Notes under the pieces: model-generated | Told to the model about the DNA's origin: nothing | Database searches by the model: none | What the model saw: the letters and a program-made list of their open reading frames with translations, nothing else | Made by a program: the position numbers and the translations under genes | In this document: positions 48,063 through 59,291 of the stretch, in pieces | Layout of the letters: the number at the start of each line of letters is the position of its first letter | How positions within the stretch are numbered: the stretch's first letter is position 1 | NCBI GenBank assembly: GCA_900491605.1 | Contig: UESW01004077.1 | Coordinates: 598,944 to 662,943, forward strand | Source: Calamus simplicifolius | Lineage: Eukaryota > Streptophyta > Magnoliopsida > Arecales > Arecaceae | Reading direction: 5' to 3' | DNA length: 64,000 bases

Positions 48063-48376
48063 TTAAAGATTGGGGGGGGCTGGGACCCCTCCTTGGTCTT
48101 CCACCATAGCCATATCAGGTAAACATCCATTACCGAGGGTGCCACTATCAGTAATCATTGGATACTCTGTCATCAAGCCATCTGAATCAACACCTGGAAC
48201 CACAGGAGGCAAGGACTGATCCGGAGGTATAGTATCAGAAAGAGGACCCACAGTGTTGCACCTGATTCCTCCATGGGTAAAGTGACATTCGTATCAGTTC
48301 TGGCTTGCTCACCCCCTGACCAGCTTCCTGGATACAAGATGGTAATGACTTCTTGGCTAGGGAGTTAAGAGCCCCC

Positions 48377-49729
48377 TCATTGCTTAGGCAAAGAAGTTTT
48401 CCCTTTTCCTTTCCTCTTCACTAATTTGGATATGGATCTCGGAGCCGGCAGTCGACCGATCTGGCCCTTTTCAGAGGGCCAAGAAAAGCATCCCACCACC
48501 TGAGAATTGCCAGTGATCGAGCCCAATCCAGATGAGCTGAAGGGATTAAGAATTGTCTGAACTTTGGAGTGAAAATTAGCATTACTCCCCTTCAGTTCAG
48601 ACTTCAATTGAGGATTCACTGCGGCTACAGTACCGGCACAGAACGTAACCGGCACACTAACAGCAGCATTCAAGGAAGCTGAGATCACCTCCTTCCCCTT
48701 CTGAAGGTCATCACCCTGATCACTCGACCGTTGCACCGACACTGTCGTCTTCATCATTGACGGGGGCAGTTTCCGGCGAGCCACCTTCACCGGCTGCCTC
48801 CACCCATCCTTCTCCACGGCCGACGGTTGCTGCGTCATCCGATTCAACTGGGAATGAACACAGCTACTCGACGCCTTGGAGCCAATATTTGACTGGGGAT
48901 TCTTCCGTTCCTCCCGTTTTGCCCAGGAGACTCCCGCCGTTGACGAACAGCCGTTAACCAGGGGCCGAAAGCAGGGGATGGAGAGACTGACTTCTCGCTT
49001 GATTCGATCGACACAGAGCATGGTCCTTCCAGGTGAAGAGAACCGCAACTCGGGCAGAATCCTTCCAAGGATTCGTAGATGAACGACTGCCAAAAAGGAA
49101 GAGAAATGCCCTGCACTCGGGTACCGGCCGGAGGGGACGCCGGAGGTCCATCCGCAAGCAGATACGAGCATAATTTCCCCTGCTTTTGGCCATGGTCGCC
49201 GCATCAAGACAATGGAACGCCCGGCACCTTCAGTGATCGCTCGCAGGAAGTCCTCCTTCCAGAATTCAAGAGGAGATTGGAAGACGGAGCCAAACCAGGG
49301 CGAAGGGGATAGCGTTCTCAGCCGGGACGAACTCCGGCTTCCAACGATCCATGCCAATGATCTGCCCATTGATGATCCAAGGGCGATTCAACACCAGCTC
49401 TGCAGTTTCCGAGTCCTCAAACCGGAAGATATGGATGCGGCAGGCCAAGCTGATCGGCAAGATTCCCCCCGGATTCCGGCACGACGAAACTCCCGAACAT
49501 AGGCGTCCGCCGGAACCCATTTCTGATAAGAACGAGCTAGGATAGCTCGAACATGCCATTCACCCATCTCGGACTTCAGATCCTCCACCGGAAGCTGAAT
49601 TACCTCCGGGAATGCATTCTCCAGCCGCGCGATATCCGCCGGCGTCGGAGAAGAAGATACCCAGAAGAAGCCCGCTGAGCCAACCTTCGGCCCACTCTCC
49701 CGACCATCATTGACCCCATCCGACGCCAT
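48377..49729 (-). pseudogene. LINE ORF1 (gag-like, zinc knuckle)
   Basis: Probably an RNA-binding chaperone of the LINE particle. The frame starts ATG GCG TCG at 49729 and runs through an N-terminal domain (GFFWVSSSPTPADIARLENAF, cut here into 49690-49630) of the type common in plant LINE ORF1 proteins. A knuckle-like FCPSCGSLHLEGPCS (C-x2-C-x3-H-x4-C) lies at about 49060-49010. A Lys-rich end (KLVKRKGKGKTSLPKQ) stops at 48377. Frame changes near 49500-49390, 49200 and 49100-48900 break it. A further 62-codon frame at 48251-48063 may be its original C-terminus. Confidence 0.72.
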
Positions 49730-49921
49730 GAGCCAGAAGGGGACACCCAGACGATGGCCCACCGAAAGCAGCGAAGCCGGAGACGGAGACGATCGCCGGA
49801 GATCACACAGGCAAAAGCCGCGCACGAATCTTAAAGCAGACTACCTACCAGACGCGAGAGCACCCTTACGCACGATCCTTAAAAAGCACATAAACAATTG
49901 CTTTTACTCCAATCGATCATT

Positions 49922-50307
49922 GCTAGAAGCTAAAATTAAGCTGCAGGCGTACGTCTTCATATATAATAATTAAGTTTAATTGATCATCTAACCTCATGCC
50001 GTCTGGAATGGAGCACGTCGATCGGCAAGTCCCAGATGACAACAGCTAGCTAGATAGCTAGCTAGCGCGCGGGATATGATATAATATTAATATGCAGCCC
50101 AGTAAATAAAAAGAGCCACCACACTTGATTAATTATAGACAGGGATAAAGAAGAGCATAAAATTAAAAGCTCTCTGATCGATCGATGTCCAAATCAGTGA
50201 GAGAAAGTAATTATTATAAGGTGATTATGGGCATGGCCAAAAACAAGCTTTAATTAATTGTACCTGCAGTATTTTAATTCACTGAAGGAGAGAACAGAAG
50301 AAATTAA

Positions 50308-50388
<81 letters not shown>

Positions 50389-50754
50389 GAGAGCGAGGCG
50401 CCCCTAGCTCTGATGACTGGGTGTTTAATCTTAATTTTACTTAAGCTTGATGGTTCAGTAAGGTGAAAGGATCGAAAATCTTAATTAGATCTCTTTTTGA
50501 CTTGAGATAAACGTACGTCTTTCTGTTCTTGATTTGTTTCTACGTTCAATGAGAAGATCAGGTAGTTTAAATGTTTTGTTTTGATCGATCGTGCGCCATA
50601 TGCATGCTTTAATAGTACTATTATAATGAGTCGATCGGTGCGCCTTCTATGTCATACGTACACTTATTACTTAATTTGATTAGTTGTATATATATATATA
50701 TATTATTTATGTGAAGTAGTTGGTTTGCGTGTGCATGTCTCTATTAGTCGATCG

Positions 50755-50797
<43 letters not shown>

Positions 50798-51186
50798 TAC
50801 TGTCTATGAAATGAAATCGATTGATCGTACCTTAATGGGTTAGTGGCCGGGCGCAATTAATAAATGATTAGCGTCCGTGTGACGATATATATCTTTGCTC
50901 AAGTCTCGTTGGAAGCCAGCTGGAGGCCAAACCAGAGGCCGATAATAAATATTTATTTGCCATCGTAACCCATACCCATTGGTGTTGATTATTAATCAGG
51001 ACATGTTAATTAATTAGTGGCACTGGAGGCTGCCTGCATGCATGGCAGCGTGTTTTTTGAGAAGTTATTATTATTATTATTTTAAGGTACATCCACATCC
51101 TATTATGGTCGACATAAAAAGGCCAAATGATATAGATAGATAAAACACTGCTTCTAGTCAATGCTCTTAGCATCTATTGCATGGGA

Positions 51187-51220
<34 letters not shown>

Positions 51221-51749
51221 CACATTGCAACATCTGTAGTTGCTGAATCATTAAGCATCAGCCGGTCCGAAAATAAAAGCAGGGTGGTCGGCTGTCAGAT
51301 TATGCCTTCTACTTTTTTAACTTCACGGTTGCTTCCTCATCATCTGCTCATGAAGTAGTGATCAAGTATCATGACTTGTTATTGGATTCACTTGATTGCG
51401 GCTTGCGAAGAAGACAGTGGATGTCCTTTTCTCTTCTTCTTCTTCTTCTTCTTCTTCTTTATATATATATATATATCGTGTTCCCAGGGAAAAAGGAGAA
51501 GCAAACCCAAACCAAACATCATTCTAAGCACATGAAAGGTGGGCCTGAGAAAAATCACAATCTTGCAAGAGCGGGCAAGCTGGCAATTACCTGGCCTTTG
51601 AATTTGCTACCTAATGAATTCCCCACATGATGTGACGTAGGCTTAACAAGTCGATCGATCCCTTAGCATATCCTCAAGGTCCCCCCCCCCCCCTGCAGCA
51701 CTAGCTAGCTAGTATTCAGGTCAATTGAATACAGGGAAATGGACTTTAA
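49922..51749. other. AT-rich intergenic DNA with microsatellites
   Basis: No gene is recognised. (TA)n runs are at 50310-50385 (about 38 units), 50687-50703, 50758-50797 and 51188-51220. (CTT)n is at 51431-51459 and C13 at 51681-51693. GCTAGCTAG and CGATCGATCG motifs are frequent. Confidence 0.6.
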
Positions 51750-52095
51750 GGTAGTGTTTGATAGAAAAAATGTTATCCATGGATAAGTGTACGGAATAAA
51801 ATTTATCCCCTGGCTATTCCTAGGGATATCCCTTGGCTATCCCATTGATCATATCAAATGTAAAAAGGTAAATCCATGGGATAACCTTTTTTTACTCTTA
51901 TTTGGAGGGATAACCAGCTATTCCTACATTCTCTAGGGAATAAATTGAGAGGTTATCCCATGGTTAACCATGGTTAACCATGGATTATCCCTTTGATTAA
52001 CTTTATTCCCTGCTATCCCTTATAGTTATGGCTTTTGAGAATAAGAAAGGATATCCAGAGAATATCCCCTCTTATCCCCTATTTTAAACACTACC
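51750..52095 (-). mobile_element. Tourist-like MITE, second copy
   Basis: 346 bp with ends GGTAGTGTTTGAT and AAACACTACC, flanked by TAA at 51747-51749 and 52096-52098. The interior matches the reverse complement of 41248-41603 over its whole length (for example ATCCATGGATAAGTGTACGG against CCGTACACTTATC), so the two are one family in opposite orientation. Confidence 0.88.
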
Positions 52096-52817
52096 TAAGC
52101 GTAAACTTTTATAACAACATAAACTTTGTCCCAATTATATAGGACCATCCTTGGTGCTATTTAAGTTACAGAAAATCGAAATAGTAAGAGTAATTAGTAC
52201 TTAAGAACTGACAGCACTACATCTTATTAATTTTATTTTTGAGCAGAACTGCTGCGAAGTCTTATCCTTTCATTTTTATATTCAGCTTTATGAATCCCAC
52301 TGTGATGTTAGTACGTACGTACCTAGTGAAGATTTTCCTGATGGGTCATTTTGTTCATTTATTTTTTCTTTAATTTCCTTTTTTTTAAAAAAAAATTGCA
52401 GCACTACGTAGAACTAGCTAGGTTCTCACATATATATATATATATATATATATATAGCAGTTACCTAGCCTATCATTAATTGCCTAGAAGAAGCGCTAGC
52501 TAGCTAGCTTGGTGGGATATTATTGTGCATAAATTAAATATGTTGAATTTCTAATTAGACATGCATGCTGGCATTTGAAATTGATCATAACTTTCTTTAG
52601 CGGACTCTTGATCCTCCGTAAATAAATAAGTATATATATATATATATATATGCATGCATTCTCTCCACTAACCAATTAATGTCGACACAACCATAATTGA
52701 GTCACGTACCTTCCGGATGGGTCTTCACCATCGATCACTTGTGGCGTACGTTCTGCTCCCAATAGCTGATCCTTCCGTCCCACGTAGGTTTTTTTCCCCC
52801 TAATATTTCTCTCATGC

Positions 52818-52849
<32 letters not shown>

Positions 52850-53085
52850 TATATATATGTTTGGAGGAGAAGAATATAAGAAGGTGGATATAGATCTACA
52901 ACTCACTACAAGTTTATTCTTGATGCTAAAAAGTGGACACAGCCAGCTGTGAGGGTTAAAATTAAAGGCGCTAGCTGGTCATTCATCAAGGGAGGCATCT
53001 GAGTCAAATAGAAGACATTCATTCCAGTCCAAACAAGAAATTAATAAGGAGATGTTCCTTCCATACAGATGGCCGCCCAGTGTTC

Positions 53086-53120
<35 letters not shown>

Positions 53121-56100
53121 AACTGGGATGCTTTGATGTTGGTTCGGGAGCTTTTGGTGGGCTCCTTGTCAACTTGCTAGATCCTCTCTCTATGTTTAAT
53201 TAGCTGTGTAAAGTTCTACTTTTCCTTTTTAGGATCAGATCAACAGGCATGTCAAAGCCACATTGGCTGCTGTAGTGGCTATTATGGGGAGGTTGGTGGG
53301 AGTCCATTCCATTAAAGGACAGCAGCTATATCATCCCTCGGTTCAATGTAACTTTCATTCGTAATTTGAGTATATATGTCAATGTTCTTCTAGAAGGGTC
53401 GATGCTTTGATGGTATATTGCTAGAGGAGTGTAGAAAGGTCTAGGAAAATCTGGGTGCCCCCTTTGTTTGTTGCAGGGGAGGATGCTATGAAAACTACAA
53501 TCACATGGAGTATGCTATCAGTTATTTATTTACAACAAGATTCTAGACCAATGATATATCAATGTGATCATTTACAGCATTTTAATTTATTTGAGGAAAG
53601 GAAGGGTCAGGAGAAATTATTTTCATCTGCATTATTTCCTGATCCTTTATGGCCTAATTTATACTACTACACTCAATGGGGGGGGGGGGGGGGGGGGGGG
53701 GGATGTAATTATAATCTGACCTGCTATCCCACTAGCATAATGGGGCTTGTCCGGCAAATTTGCATTGAAGTGGGTGTCTGGATGTCACTCAACTCTTGAG
53801 GGTTCATCATCATATTGCTGAAATGGGATGCATGCATGTATATTGTTATTTGCACTAATTCAACCAAGCAGATGACTTACTTTTTACATTTGCATTAACT
53901 CAATCAACCAGATGCCTTGCATTACTTTTGCCTTAATTAATTAAGCAGATGCCTTACTTTTTGCATGAAAAACAAAAGAAAGAAAGAGAAAAGGGGTGGC
54001 TGCCTTACTAAATCTCACAATATTATAGTTTGGGAGTGCAGAGTTCTTCAATTAGAGAATCATGTTGCAAAGATTATTCTACTACTCAGGTGATATAGCT
54101 GTGTTCATCCTTATTAGTACTTCAAACAGGCTGATCGATATAACCATGTTAAGGTATTCAAGGTATCAGTTTGCTCTGGAATAAGTGATTGGCCCAGGGG
54201 AAAGAAAAAGCCAAAAAAGAAAAAAAAAAAAAAAAAAAAAAAAAAGGGGAAGAAGACTAGCGCATGGAATCCACAGGGCTTTAGGAGTGTGGTTTGGTTT
54301 CAAAAAACTAGTAATCCACAGGGCTTTAGGCGATTGATTCCATATGGGCCCATATCTCCCATAAGATGCCATTTATATCGAATTCATGACGCAAAAGGAC
54401 TTGGAATAAACTGTAGCTAGGAGCCGACGACCCACTTGGTTCCTTGGTACAGGTTGGTTGAAGTTTGGGATGGAAGCTACAACAAATTTATGTGGAGGTG
54501 GAGGCGAATGAAATTCTTATGAATTGCTGATATTGATGTAACAAGGCATTGATTCTTCTGGCGAGATCCACATTGCCCCAGAACGTTCAGGATTATTGTT
54601 TGCAATAACTCATGTTTGTTGTCCTTTGGATGGTCAGGATTGTCCCGTTGACAATACTGCACCTTTTGAATGTTTTAATGAGCACTACTGGGATCGGGAT
54701 GGATGAGTCCAACGAGGAAAGAGAACAAAGATGAAAATGAAGATGATGAAGGAAAAAAAAAACAAGATCCTATATTTAATTCAGGTTTTGTAAGACAAAC
54801 CATTTTAATCGATCCGGTTTTAACTCAGATAAACTCTGTACTGCAATCAAATGAGGCCTGGTGCCAAGAAGGCTCATCTATTCGAATCTAATGTTGGATT
54901 AGTGGATATGAAGAACTATGTATCTATGCACATCTGTTATTTTATTGGATCAAGGCCAGGAGTAGACCCCCCCCCCCCCCCAGCCCTTGCAAGCTTATAA
55001 ATTTGCATTATGAAGTCTGAGGAAATTTCAAACCTTGAATTATAAGAGTCAGAATAAGAGGAGGAGCATCTCTAGCTTATTATGCCCCATCAATGTTATC
55101 TGTGGCAATATTTAAGATGAGTAACTTGGTTCTGACAACCTCAATCAATCTAATTGAATAGCACATGCCAGGCTAAAGTTTTCCTTTTCACCCTGGTTTT
55201 TCCCCCTCTTTTAATGGATGAAAAGAATGTCGTCCCTTCTTGAGGTCATGAACAACAAAGGGATGGAGAAGGTTGTCCTCGTATCCTCACACTTAACAGG
55301 GCTCTTTATTAAGCAAACAGTCATTTGTAGATGATGTGCACAACAGGAGATTTGACTTGATTTAGACAAATATTTACTGTGCTTTTTGTACATAAAATCA
55401 GAAAGTTACATTTCCAATCTATCACTTGGCACCTTCACCCACCAAAATCCTAGCATCTCCTATCTCTTCTCTTCTCTTCTTTTCTTTTCTTTTTTTTTCC
55501 TCCCTGGAGAAAGAAGCATCCTTTAAATTTTTGATCAAAGCAATACAATTATTTGAACAATTAACTCTTTATAGAACCGATAAACTCTTTCAATAAACTT
55601 AATTAAATTAACTTAGTCCTTCAATTCACCTGTTTTGTTTTTAACATTGAAATGCCAGCTTGGAAGAAAATACATATACTTACTTAAAAGGCCAATTTAA
55701 AAAAAAAAAAAAACTCAAAAGAAAAAGACAGAAATTTCAGATAAGCAAGCCTCTTCGATGATAGCCTGACATCGGCCCCACTAACTAATGCTTTATTTTA
55801 AGTCTGTGGGCAAGGCTGAATCCTAGATTGAAGCATATATCATATGCCTGCTTGCTGTGAGATTTCCAACTCGCTTTATCTGCTGTTGCATCATCTTAAC
55901 TGGAGTCATTTAGTGGGCAGAAGATCACCAACAGCATGCACGTGTGGGGGGCATCATGACACACAAGCAAGCATTTGTTGCAGCTTGGAAAGTCAAATGG
56001 CCACAGAGCATCAAAATGCTGCCAAAGTCCTCTACAACACATCGTCACAAGAGATGCGGTCGATTTGATCCCGCGGCTAACAGCAATATCAGAGGAGCAG

Positions 56101-56580
56101 AAGAAGAATTATGGTGTCTGAGTGTTATACTTCTTTTTATTTTATTTTATTTTTAATTTTATTTTATCAAGTTAAATTTAAAGTGACTGACACCAAAAAA
56201 AAAAAAAAAACTCTCATGTGACATTTTAATGAGGAGATTTATTGGAGCATATTTGTCTGTCATAAATATGAGGAGACCAGCTCTGCAAACTAATTATAAT
56301 TTAATTTATCCTCACAGTAGGATGGAGCTCCTCTTCTTCTCTATTGTCAGAAAAAAATTCAGAAAAAAGAGAAAAAAAATCCTTGCAGTAATTATTTTTG
56401 TGGGGGGCCAATAAAAGCAATGATGATGCTGCGTTTTCTTCCCCACCCTTGCGTTGCTTTCAGTTGCTGGTAGCCAGACATCTCGCGTGCATTCGGCCAC
56501 AAACCCGTGGATGTTCGAGACTTTTCTTCTCGAGAAAAGGATTGATGGTGAGATACATGTGAGGTTAGGAAAAGGTTCAC

Positions 56581-56622
<42 letters not shown>

Positions 56623-57512
56623 CAAAAAAAAAACAAAAAAAAAAAAGACAAAAATGCAAGCAAGCAAACAAACAAACATGAACCACCAAGACATATCATC
56701 ACAACAGCAGCAAACAGGCATTCCCATGGCGATAAATTCTCGAGCTCGGCTTAACTCATTGCACCTTCTCTTCGAAAGAATGATTGGATCTCAACGCACC
56801 TCATCAGCACAGAAAACCGAACTCCATTTCCTTGCAAGCTTTCTTGAAGTCGTGTGCAAAGAGAACTTTCTTGAAGATGCGTTGCAAAGAGGTGACAACA
56901 ACACCCAGGACATGCATATTGCACGTGTGAATGAAGCAGGACACGTGCGTGCACCCGCGTACGTACCTTCACACGCCCGCCAAGTGCAGAACTCTTGTTG
57001 AACTCAACTTAATTTTGATTGTGAAAGAAACCAAGCTGTGTCTTAGCTTCATGCACACAGGCACATCTAGCTAGCATTCCTCTCTTAGCAGTACATCAAT
57101 GGAAAGGAGACCGACCGTATCATCAGAGACTAATTTTAAGCTAATGGAGCAAGCCGCCTTAACAATAATATCACGTACACCGTAGAGCTAAAAATCCATA
57201 AGAGCACAAATGGAGCAAACCAGATGAGCAAAAGAATCAATTCCTTGTTAGCTGTCACCTGGGTTTTGTCCTTGTGAAGGGTCCCACCACATAGCGTCCT
57301 CCTTTCTACAATCTGGGATGCAAGCCTTAGCCATTCAAAGCTACACACACTGCCAGAAAACCAAAACTACACATCAACATCTAGATTTATACAGCAGCTT
57401 AACTGTCCGTTTCTGCTCAAACTTTTATAAAAAGATAAAACTTGCTAATTTACAACTCTAAAACTAGGATTGGTTTGGCACATCCACGGCTGCAAGTTAG
57501 CTCACCAGCAGG
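52096..57512. other. Long intergenic stretch with simple repeats
   Basis: No gene is supported. Simple sequences are (AT)n at 52431-52456, 52631-52650 and 52818-52846, (CT)n at 53087-53118, G25 at 53678-53702, A-rich tract at 54218-54245, C15 at 54967-54981 and (GA)n at 56585-56620. Frames of 100-115 codons (53455-53799, 56654-57001) lack family features and run through these repeats. A 70-codon minus-strand frame at 57348-57136 has one hydrophobic segment (LILLLIWFAPFVLLWIF) and could be 3' UTR of the next gene or a chance ORF. Confidence 0.5.
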
Positions 57513-58582
57513 CTAGGTGGAATAGCTGAGCCAGCCAATCACCCGATCGGCAAGCTTGATAGCCCGAACAACACTAGGCAAGGTGGGGTAGGTGAGAGTA
57601 CCAAGTATGAACCAGTTTAAACTCAGTAAAGCAACAGCATCAGAAGCTGGTTTGTTCTTTATAGTTGAGAAGAACTGAACCACACTGCTCAGGGACATCC
57701 CTACCACAGTAAATAGTGCTGCTACCAGAGGCAGGCATGGGTCTTCAGCTTCCCAGATGATCATGCCAACTAGAAGTGATAAGATTGCACTGAACAGACT
57801 CCGGTAAACTGCCACCACTCTTTGTTGCTCCAATGACCCGTCCATCATTAGATTGCTTGAAACAACTTGGTGTGGAAAAGAGCTTGAACCACAAACTCTG
57901 AAGAAATCCTGCTGTTGAGGCTTACCTTTGTCACCTTTGTCACCAGCACACCATGAGTCCTCATGCAACTGGGGATTTATCCCGCTCTCATTGTTACTGG
58001 AGCCCCATGAGGGAACCCCATCATGGTGAGCACCGGGCATGCCATTATGTACATTGCCATCCTTAACACGACTTTTGCGATTCCGTAAGGCCTTCCCCTT
58101 GGCTTCATTCAGCTGCATATTCTCTTCTTTAAGATCCTGCAACTGTCAGGATGTAGGCAGTAAGCGTAATATGACAAACGATAGGTGATCTGTTAAAGGA
58201 AGCCTGTAACTCCCATGCGACACTGTTTTAATTCTTCCCTAACACTTTGGATGGTGGAGAATCTATGTATCAAATCCCTAAGAGCTCAGGTGTACCAGGA
58301 TAAATCCCATGGCATTTGGGATTTCATACCTTACCATATTTCCTAAATTCCTCTCATGCAACAACACTAAGCTTGTTCGAACTCCATATAAGAAAACTAA
58401 AATCAATATCATGGAAGAAATTTGTTCGAAACTTGTGCCTATGCTAAATCACAAAAGTAACAACTTCATTTATTCAATTTTTTCTTGGTTTCATTTTTTT
58501 AATATATATATTTAGGGGGGAACACAAAGGAACAGATTGCTTTACCTCAAATCTGACATTTAAATACTTGCGCTCTGCAATT
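57513..58582 (-). CDS. C-terminal exons of an unrecognised coiled-coil/membrane protein
   Basis: I do not recognise the family. The last exon is open from its acceptor (CTGACAG before 58142) to the stop at 57513-57515. A small upstream exon at 58546-58582, ending in GAG before GTAAAG, joins in phase and continues a charged helix (KYLNVRFE then LQDLKEENMQL), consistent with a coiled coil. Next come a Lys/Arg patch (KALRNRKSRVKDG) and a polar stretch. Three hydrophobic segments at the end look membrane-spanning (YRSLFSAILSLLVGMIIW, LPLVAALFTVVGMSLSSVV, AVALLSLNWFILGTL). The protein likely sits in a membrane by its C-terminus. Upstream exons lie to the right, beyond the Copia element or outside the window. 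Confidence 0.6.
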
Positions 58583-58790
58583 CTTGTATATGACTATGCT
58601 GACAAATTATATCCCTGAATTAGATTTAAAAGCAAACTAGAAAAAAATCACTGGTTCTTTTTCTATTGACTCTCTTCCAATTAAAAGATCTTGTTCATGG
58701 ATGTGTCTGTATAGATCCTGTTCATGGATTAACAAAACATGCAAGAGATCTATTTGCCTCTGCCATTCTATGAGTCTTCTATTTGTGTAC

Positions 58791-59082
58791 GGTAGAAGGC
58801 TAAAATTTTTTTATTCATTCTCCTTCAGTGTACAATCCTAGGAATATATAGGAAATCACAAGATAAGAATAGGAAACTTAATCATTCTAAATATGAAATC
58901 TATCTAATCAATCCCTTAAGTTTAGGAAATGATTACAAGATAAGAATAGGAAACTTAATCATTCTAAATCTGAAATTTATCTAATCAAATCCCTTAATTT
59001 TAGGAAATTTAAATTCAAACAGATTCTCCTAATCTATAGGATATTTAACTAATTTTATTTACAGCTTATTTACACTTCAACA
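58791..59082 (-). repeat. 3' LTR of the Copia element
   Basis: On the minus strand it starts TGTTGAAGTGTAAATAAG (59082) and ends at 58791. It contains two tandem copies of a unit of about 78 bp (AAGATAAGAATAGGAAAC to AATCCCTTAA). Confidence 0.9.
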
Positions 59083-59291
59083 CTTCCCCTCAAGCTGAGG
59101 AATAGATATCTTCCATTCCCAACTTGGATATAAGGCCCTGAAAAATGGAACTACTCAGCCCTTTTGTTAGAACATCCGCTAGTTGTTATCCCGATGGAAT
59201 ATAAGACATACACACTAATCCTTCCTCCAATTTCTCTTTGATAAAATGCCTATCAATTTCGATGTGTTTTGTCCTATCATGTTGTATAGGA

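Larger units (their letters stand above)
43911..49905 (-). mobile_element. L1-type LINE, near full length (6.0 kb)
   Basis: Minus-strand order is short 5' leader, ORF1, ORF2 with endonuclease, reverse transcriptase, zf-RVT and RNase H, then a short 3' end and a poly(A) tail (T run at 43911-43917 on the plus strand). The 16-bp target duplication and tail show integration by target-primed reverse transcription. Few frameshifts are needed, so this copy is younger than the LTR elements nearby. Confidence 0.93.
43895..49921 (-). repeat. 16-bp target site duplications of the LINE
   Basis: ACTCCAATCGATCATT occurs at 43895-43910 and again at 49906-49921. The left copy is followed by a T tract, the LINE poly(A) tail read on the plus strand. 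Confidence 0.93.

Noticed and set aside
53455..53799. 114-codon plus-strand ORF
   Set aside because: It runs through the G25 tract, giving polyglycine, and has no family likeness.
56830..56905. Possible MIR396 locus because of AGCTTTCTTGAA
   Set aside because: Only 12 bases match miR396, and the second CTTTCTTGAAG nearby is a direct repeat, not the opposite arm of a hairpin.
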